Assembly: GCA_050259035.1 (NCBI GenBank)
Contig: JBLMZW010000111.1
Coordinates: forward strand, 1-8,165
DNA from: JBLMZW01 sp050259035
Lineage (GTDB): Bacteria; Bacillota; Syntrophomonadia; Syntrophomonadales; DTU052
Reading direction: 5' to 3'
Length of the DNA: 8,165 nucleotides
Under the pieces are notes generated by a model. The model was not told the DNA's origin, searched no databases, and saw only the letters and a list, made by a program, of their open reading frames with translations. The translations under genes were made by a program, and so were the position numbers. How positions within the stretch are numbered: position 1 is the first letter of the stretch; each line of letters starts with the position of its first letter. Shown in pieces: positions 5,131 to 8,165 of the stretch.

Positions 5131-5865
5131 TTGTCCCAGATGCACCGTTTTATGGATTATTGTGAGGCTTTTAAGAACCTGGTAGTCAGCCCCAAAGAGA
5201 CAGAAGAACTGGTAGTCGAAGGCCAGACTATACTGGGAGATATGTTGTCCAATCCGGACTTTTTATTAGAAAATCTGTCGGCTATTACCGAAAGCAGGCA
5301 GGAGGAAGATTACCTGCCGATAGATGTTAATGATATTACAATTTACAGGGACCCGGACCGGTTGATTTCAATCAGACTATTTATCTGGCAGCACAACTTC
5401 CCATATCCGATTCATGATCACGGATCGTGGGGAATCTTCGGTTGCCTGACCAATCAGATTCAGGAGACTAAATATAGAAGAAAAGATGAAGGGACCCAGG
5501 AAGACTATGCGGAGTTGGAGATACAGTCAGAGGCGGTTTTAAAACCGGGAGATACATCCTTTGTGTTGCCTTTGGATCAGGGAATACATAAAATGAGGTC
5601 CTATGGAGGTAAAACCGCGTTATCAGTTCACGTCTATGGCAAACCGCTGCGGACTGGTTTTATCCGGGGCTTCCTGCCGTCTTATAACGCATCTTACAAG
5701 ATGTTCCCGGTCAAATTACACCGGCGGGTCCTGGCGATAAAGGCCCTGGAAGCTATGGGCAGTGATTGGGCTCAGGAAATTTTACGAATAACCGCGCGGG
5801 ATGAAAACGAGATCGTCAGAGAGATCAGTCGAGAAGCCCTGGACAACATTAAGGGCACAAAGTAG
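5131..5865 (+). CDS. Cupin thiol dioxygenase (cysteine dioxygenase-like) with HEAT-like tail
   Basis: A 244-aa protein of the cysteine/3-mercaptopropionate dioxygenase type, which uses non-haem Fe and O2 to oxidise a thiol to a sulfinate. Metal ligands are His95 and His97 (PIHDHGSWG) and His153 (GIHKM). The Ser-His-Tyr triad of rat CDO (Ser153, His155, Tyr157) is matched by SVHVYG, Ser165/His167/Tyr169. The Cys of the mammalian Cys-Tyr crosslink is absent (Ile at the equivalent place), as in most bacterial forms. Arg73 (YRDPDR) is a candidate substrate-carboxylate ligand. Residues about 196-240 (HRRVLAIKALEAMG...REISREALDNI) look like one HEAT repeat, an unusual addition. The TTG start at 5131 is chosen because GGGAGGGAGGAA (5112-5123) lies 7 nt upstream. 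It is a single-gene unit between a divergent operon and a bidirectional terminator. The exact thiol substrate is unknown. Confidence 0.85.
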   Translation: MSQMHRFMDYCEAFKNLVVSPKETEELVVEGQTILGDMLSNPDFLLENLSAITESRQEEDYLPIDVNDITIYRDPDRLISIRLFIWQHNFPYPIHDHGSWGIFGCLTNQIQETKYRRKDEGTQEDYAELEIQSEAVLKPGDTSFVLPLDQGIHKMRSYGGKTALSVHVYGKPLRTGFIRGFLPSYNASYKMFPVKLHRRVLAIKALEAMGSDWAQEILRITARDENEIVREISREALDNIKGTK

Positions 5866-5891
5866 TAACAATTTTATTAACCATAGATAGA

Positions 5892-5917
5892 GAAAAAACC
5901 GGATAACCGGTTTTTTC
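5892..5917. terminator. Bidirectional intrinsic terminator
   Basis: GAAAAAACCGG (5892-5902) pairs perfectly with CCGGTTTTTTC (5907-5917) around an ATAA loop, giving U-tracts in both directions. It lies 26 nt after the dioxygenase stop and 16 nt after the stop of the converging small gene, and so serves both. Confidence 0.88.
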
Positions 5918-5933
5918 CATATTATTATAAGGA

Positions 5934-6182
5934 TTAATCAGGACATTCGGAGTCGCGGGCCACAATGACAATTTCTTCAATCGGAATATAGAAGATTTCG
6001 CGTCCCGATAATGTTATGAAGTCGCAAGTTACGTCAGTTAAAATGCCGCGAACGAATTGGGTGTCGCCTTCGGTCAATACTTTTACTCTAAAATTCAACA
6101 GACTGCAAAGCAATCCAAAGAAACTGCGTCTCTGGCCACACCTTCTGCCGAGCAACTCGGCTCCTAATAATTCCCTGCCCAT
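5934..6182 (-). CDS. Small Sm-like beta-barrel protein (DUF2642-like)
   Basis: This 82-aa protein has a basic, cysteine-containing N-terminus (to about 30) and a compact beta-rich domain at about 31-77 (FRVKVLTEGDTQFVRGILTDV, then CDFITL...IFYIPIEEIVIV). The pattern of a strand, a short turn, G-x-L-x-x-V, D-x-x-x-L, then I-P-x-x-x-I matches small Firmicute Sm-like proteins such as DUF2642, some of which are spore-coat associated; this is a pattern judgement, not a proven match. The start is ATG at 6180-6182, because AGGAGGG lies 5 nt upstream; an in-frame upstream ATG at 6255-6257 has no ribosome site and would run through the palindrome at 6202-6218. It follows a paralogous gene on the same strand after 110 nt and ends at the shared terminator 5892-5917. 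Function unknown. Confidence 0.75.
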   Translation of the reverse strand: MGRELLGAELLGRRCGQRRSFFGLLCSLLNFRVKVLTEGDTQFVRGILTDVTCDFITLSGREIFYIPIEEIVIVARDSECPD

Positions 6183-6201
6183 ATAATCCCTCCTTTGCCT
6201 A

Positions 6202-6218
6202 AAATATTGACAATATTT
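6202..6218. promoter_or_regulatory. 17-bp palindrome upstream of the small gene
   Basis: AAATATTG-A-CAATATTT is a perfect palindrome with 8-bp arms and a single central base. It ends about 8 bp upstream of the ribosome binding site of the 82-aa gene. The position and symmetry suggest an operator for a dimeric regulator. No known box is matched with confidence. Confidence 0.45.
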
Positions 6219-6292
6219 ATCTCCAACTAAACCCTGTGCCTGGTCTATACTATTCAAGTATTTTCCTTAATGTTACATAGCCATTTTTAATA

Positions 6293-6586
6293 CTATTTAT
6301 CCTGGGTAAAGAGGGCCACTGCGGTTATCATGCCGGTAGGAATAAAAATTGAACCCAATACCCCGGAACTGGTATACAGGGTTACATAATCTGCGTTTAC
6401 TGCGGCTAGAATACCATCGAATTCGTTACTATGGGTTGTGTAAACTATGACCTGGTGGTTTATAAGGGAGATTAAACGGTCGGTGAAGTGAGGGCAGGAA
6501 CAGACGACAAGAGGAGACTTGTTTTGGCTTTGAGTAAGAATGAGGAATATTACCAGTAAAGCCGGTAAGTTGGTCCGGTTTCCCAC
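6293..6586 (-). CDS. Small Sm-like protein, paralogue of the next gene
   Basis: This 97-aa protein has a hydrophobic N-terminal stretch (LPALLVIFLILTQS, 7-20) that could be a weak signal or anchor, then a Cys-x-Cys pair (CSCP, 29-32), then a beta-rich domain at about 40-93: LINHQVIVYT...EFDGILAAVNADYVTL...GSIFIPTGMITAV. Its strand pattern (V-x-V, G-x-L-x-x-V-x-x-D-x-V-T-L, I-P-x-x-x-I) matches that of the 82-aa neighbour and of DUF2642/Sm-like proteins, so the two are probably diverged tandem paralogues. The start is GTG at 6584-6586, with GAGGGGGA about 6 nt upstream. An 11-bp palindrome, ACTGTTACAGT (6610-6620), lies upstream, just before the ribosome site. The role is unknown; a spore or envelope function is only a guess. 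Confidence 0.7.
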   Translation of the reverse strand: MGNRTNLPALLVIFLILTQSQNKSPLVVCSCPHFTDRLISLINHQVIVYTTHSNEFDGILAAVNADYVTLYTSSGVLGSIFIPTGMITAVALFTQDK

Positions 6587-6609
6587 TTCGATTCCCCCTC
6601 ACTCGATAA

Positions 6610-6668
6610 ACTGTTACAGTATATTCTTTTTCAACTGTAGATTAGACATGGGGAAATAGTGGGTCTAA
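6610..6668 (-). other. Intergenic region before the small Sm-like genes
   Basis: It holds ACTGTTACAGT (6610-6620, perfect 5-bp arms), a second AACTGT half-site at 6633-6638, a -10-like TATACT (minus strand, 6617-6622) without a clear -35, and a 7-bp inverted repeat ATTAGAC/GTCTAAT (6641-6647, 6663-6669) just after the kinase stop. The last has no T-tract, so read-through from the kinase gene is possible. Confidence 0.3.
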
Positions 6669-6674
6669 TTAATC

Positions 6675-8165
6675 TTAAGGATTATCCCGGCGGGTCAGAC
6701 CGTGAGCAGGCCGGTGAAGGTGACGGGTTTTTTTATTCCGGGACTTTAAGATCAGAAAGAGTAAGATGACACCGCTGAAGCCAAAGCCCCAATAGGATTC
6801 CTTGGTAAACCCATGGACCAGAAGGTAAGATGATGCGAGAAGTGAGGAGCCGAATACTACAGCCCAGGCTATACTCCGGGTGGCGGCTGTGTTTTGGCGA
6901 ATAGAATCTACCACTGGATTCAGGGGAACCCTGACAGTAAAGTCCCCGCGGTCAATACGGCGCAGGGCCTGTTCCGCCAGAGGGGGTCCTTCCAGGAATG
7001 CATTTCCCCAGGCTAAGATCTTCTCTAGAAGACCTTTACTCCATGAAGAAGTCTGTTCCCGGGTCAGGTCTCCTAGATAGGGTTTGGCTACATCCAGGAA
7101 GCTTATATCGGGGTCGAGTCCGATACAGATGCCATAAAGGGTTCCTAATGCCCTTCCCAGGAAAGTAAAGTTGGCTGGAACTTGAAAAGGTTGTTCATAT
7201 AAAATAACCTCAAAGTTTTTAAGAAGGCCCGAGAAATCAGCCTCGGAAAATTCCAACCCCTGTCCCAGAAATTCTTCCAGGGCTATCCCGACCACCCGCC
7301 CGATCGTATCGTTATCAGCTTCCGGTCTTAAGAACCCAACTTCTTTAAGGTAATGTACCACTTCCTGGTTATCCCTTTTGACCATGGCCACAACCATTTT
7401 AATAAGTACCTTTTTTAGCCCGGGGGATATTGAGCCCATCATGCCGAAGTCAACCATTACGATGCGTCCATCCGGCTTGACAAAGAGGTTTCCCGGGTGC
7501 GGGTCGGCATGAAAGAATCCATCGACTAAAACCTGATGAAAGTATGTATCGACAAGATTCTTGGCCACCATAGATCGGTTAATGCCTATCCTATCCATTT
7601 CCTCGTAGTCATTTATCTTTATTCCTTCGACATATTCCATGGTCAGTACCTTGACGGTAGTGTAGTCCCAGTGAACTTTAGGGATGATCAGGTTAGGCTG
7701 GTTTTCTGCCACGGTTTCAGAGTTGCGGCCTTCCTGAAGATAATCCAGCTCCAACCATATGGTTTCGGCAAATTCCTGATAGATGGCCTCCAGGTCGACC
7801 AGGTCCTCAATTTTAGTTAGCATCCTCAGCATGCTCACCGCACGCCGGATGGCGGTTAAGTCGATTTTTACCAGTTTATCAATTCCGGGTTTCTGAATTT
7901 TAATGGCTACTTTCTCGCCATTTGGTAGGGTTCCATGATGAACCTGGCCTAGGGAAGCGGAAGCTATGGGTGATTCCTTGAAATCCACGAAAACCTGATC
8001 GAGGGGGCGGCCAAACTGATCTTCTATAACTTGCTTAATATCGAGAAAGGGAACCGGGTTAACTTCATCCTGCAAAAGGGCGAGTTCTGCTATAGCTTTT
8101 TTCGGCAGAATATCGACCCGGCTGCTGAAAAATTGGCCCAATTTAATGAGAAGGCCACCCATATC
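6675..8165 (-). CDS. AarF/UbiB (ABC1/ADCK) atypical kinase, N-terminus outside window
   Basis: Protein-kinase-like ATPase of the UbiB family, known from ubiquinone synthesis but widespread in bacteria without it. Numbering from the Met at 8160-8162, which is probably internal: the family signature KxGQ (IKLGQFFSSR, Lys7-Gln10), the alanine-rich nucleotide loop ESPIASASLGQVHHG (63-77) in place of a glycine-rich loop, the invariant lysine VAIKIQKPG (Lys88), the ExD motif LELDY (Glu138, Asp140), the catalytic segment HADPHPGN (218-225) and the metal-binding DFG (238-240). Two hydrophobic helices near the C-terminus (about 430-450 and 457-473) should anchor it in the membrane, and the tail is basic. 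The frame is open through the right edge; compared with family length of about 550, some 50-60 residues are missing. The small Sm-like genes follow on the same strand after 88 nt. Confidence 0.93.
   Translation of the reverse strand, partial: DMGGLLIKLGQFFSSRVDILPKKAIAELALLQDEVNPVPFLDIKQVIEDQFGRPLDQVFVDFKESPIASASLGQVHHGTLPNGEKVAIKIQKPGIDKLVKIDLTAIRRAVSMLRMLTKIEDLVDLEAIYQEFAETIWLELDYLQEGRNSETVAENQPNLIIPKVHWDYTTVKVLTMEYVEGIKINDYEEMDRIGINRSMVAKNLVDTYFHQVLVDGFFHADPHPGNLFVKPDGRIVMVDFGMMGSISPGLKKVLIKMVVAMVKRDNQEVVHYLKEVGFLRPEADNDTIGRVVGIALEEFLGQGLEFSEADFSGLLKNFEVILYEQPFQVPANFTFLGRALGTLYGICIGLDPDISFLDVAKPYLGDLTREQTSSWSKGLLEKILAWGNAFLEGPPLAEQALRRIDRGDFTVRVPLNPVVDSIRQNTAATRSIAWAVVFGSSLLASSYLLVHGFTKESYWGFGFSGVILLFLILKSRNKKTRHLHRPAHGLTRRDNP

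Noticed and set aside
6207..6213. TTGACA on the + strand as a rightward promoter
   Set aside because: It is part of the palindrome, and no rightward gene follows.
6183..6257. N-terminal extension of the small gene to the upstream ATG
   Set aside because: No ribosome site at that ATG, while AGGAGGG lies 5 nt before the internal ATG at 6180-6182; the extension would also cover the palindrome.
6641..6669. 7-bp inverted repeat as terminator of the kinase gene
   Set aside because: The 15-nt loop, AT-rich stem and missing T-tract make termination unlikely.
1..8165. Mobile elements, CRISPR arrays, tRNA or rRNA
   Set aside because: No transposase or integrase motif, no regularly spaced repeats and no tRNA-like folds were seen on either strand.

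Overview
The window looks like a chromosomal segment of a Gram-positive, probably anaerobic Firmicute (Clostridia, perhaps near Syntrophomonas or other fatty-acid or butyrate-metabolising groups). This rests on a pyruvate kinase with the C-terminal PEP-utiliser-like extension typical of Bacilli and Clostridia, a crt/hbd pair of C4 beta-oxidation or butyrate genes, a PAS-containing sigma-54 activator beside them, strong G-rich Shine-Dalgarno sites, and small Sm-like proteins resembling DUF2642. No taxonomic marker gene is present, so this placement is inference.

Layout. Positions 3-677 (+) are the 3' end of pyk, cut by the left edge. It converges on a leftward block: a membrane-anchored protein (4471-4968), a sigma-54 enhancer-binding regulator (2782-4448), hbd (1605-2465) and crt (791-1570), ending in an intrinsic terminator at 682-714. 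The 316-bp gap before hbd holds a very good -24/-12 promoter and a perfect inverted repeat that could be the activator site. The simplest reading is that the regulator senses something through its two PAS domains and switches on hbd-crt.

The regulator gene is broken, however. A stop pair (TAATAA), followed by a shortened segment that shifts the frame, replaces the conserved Y-x-W-P-G-N-V-R-E-L motif between the AAA+ domain and the Fis-type DNA-binding domain. The lesion lies on a perfect 15-bp inverted repeat, whose right arm looks like a template-switched copy of upstream coding sequence. This is the most unusual thing in the window.

Divergent from the regulator operon, 5131-5865 (+) encodes a cupin thiol dioxygenase with a C-terminal HEAT-like helical tail. 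Its leader carries a nested palindrome just before the ribosome binding site, and the gene ends in a bidirectional terminator at 5892-5917. Leftward from the right edge come a truncated AarF/UbiB-type atypical kinase (6675-8165) and two small paralogous Sm-like proteins (GTG start at 6586; ATG start at 6182). A 17-bp palindrome lies just upstream of the second small gene. I saw no tRNA, rRNA, CRISPR array, transposase or integrase.
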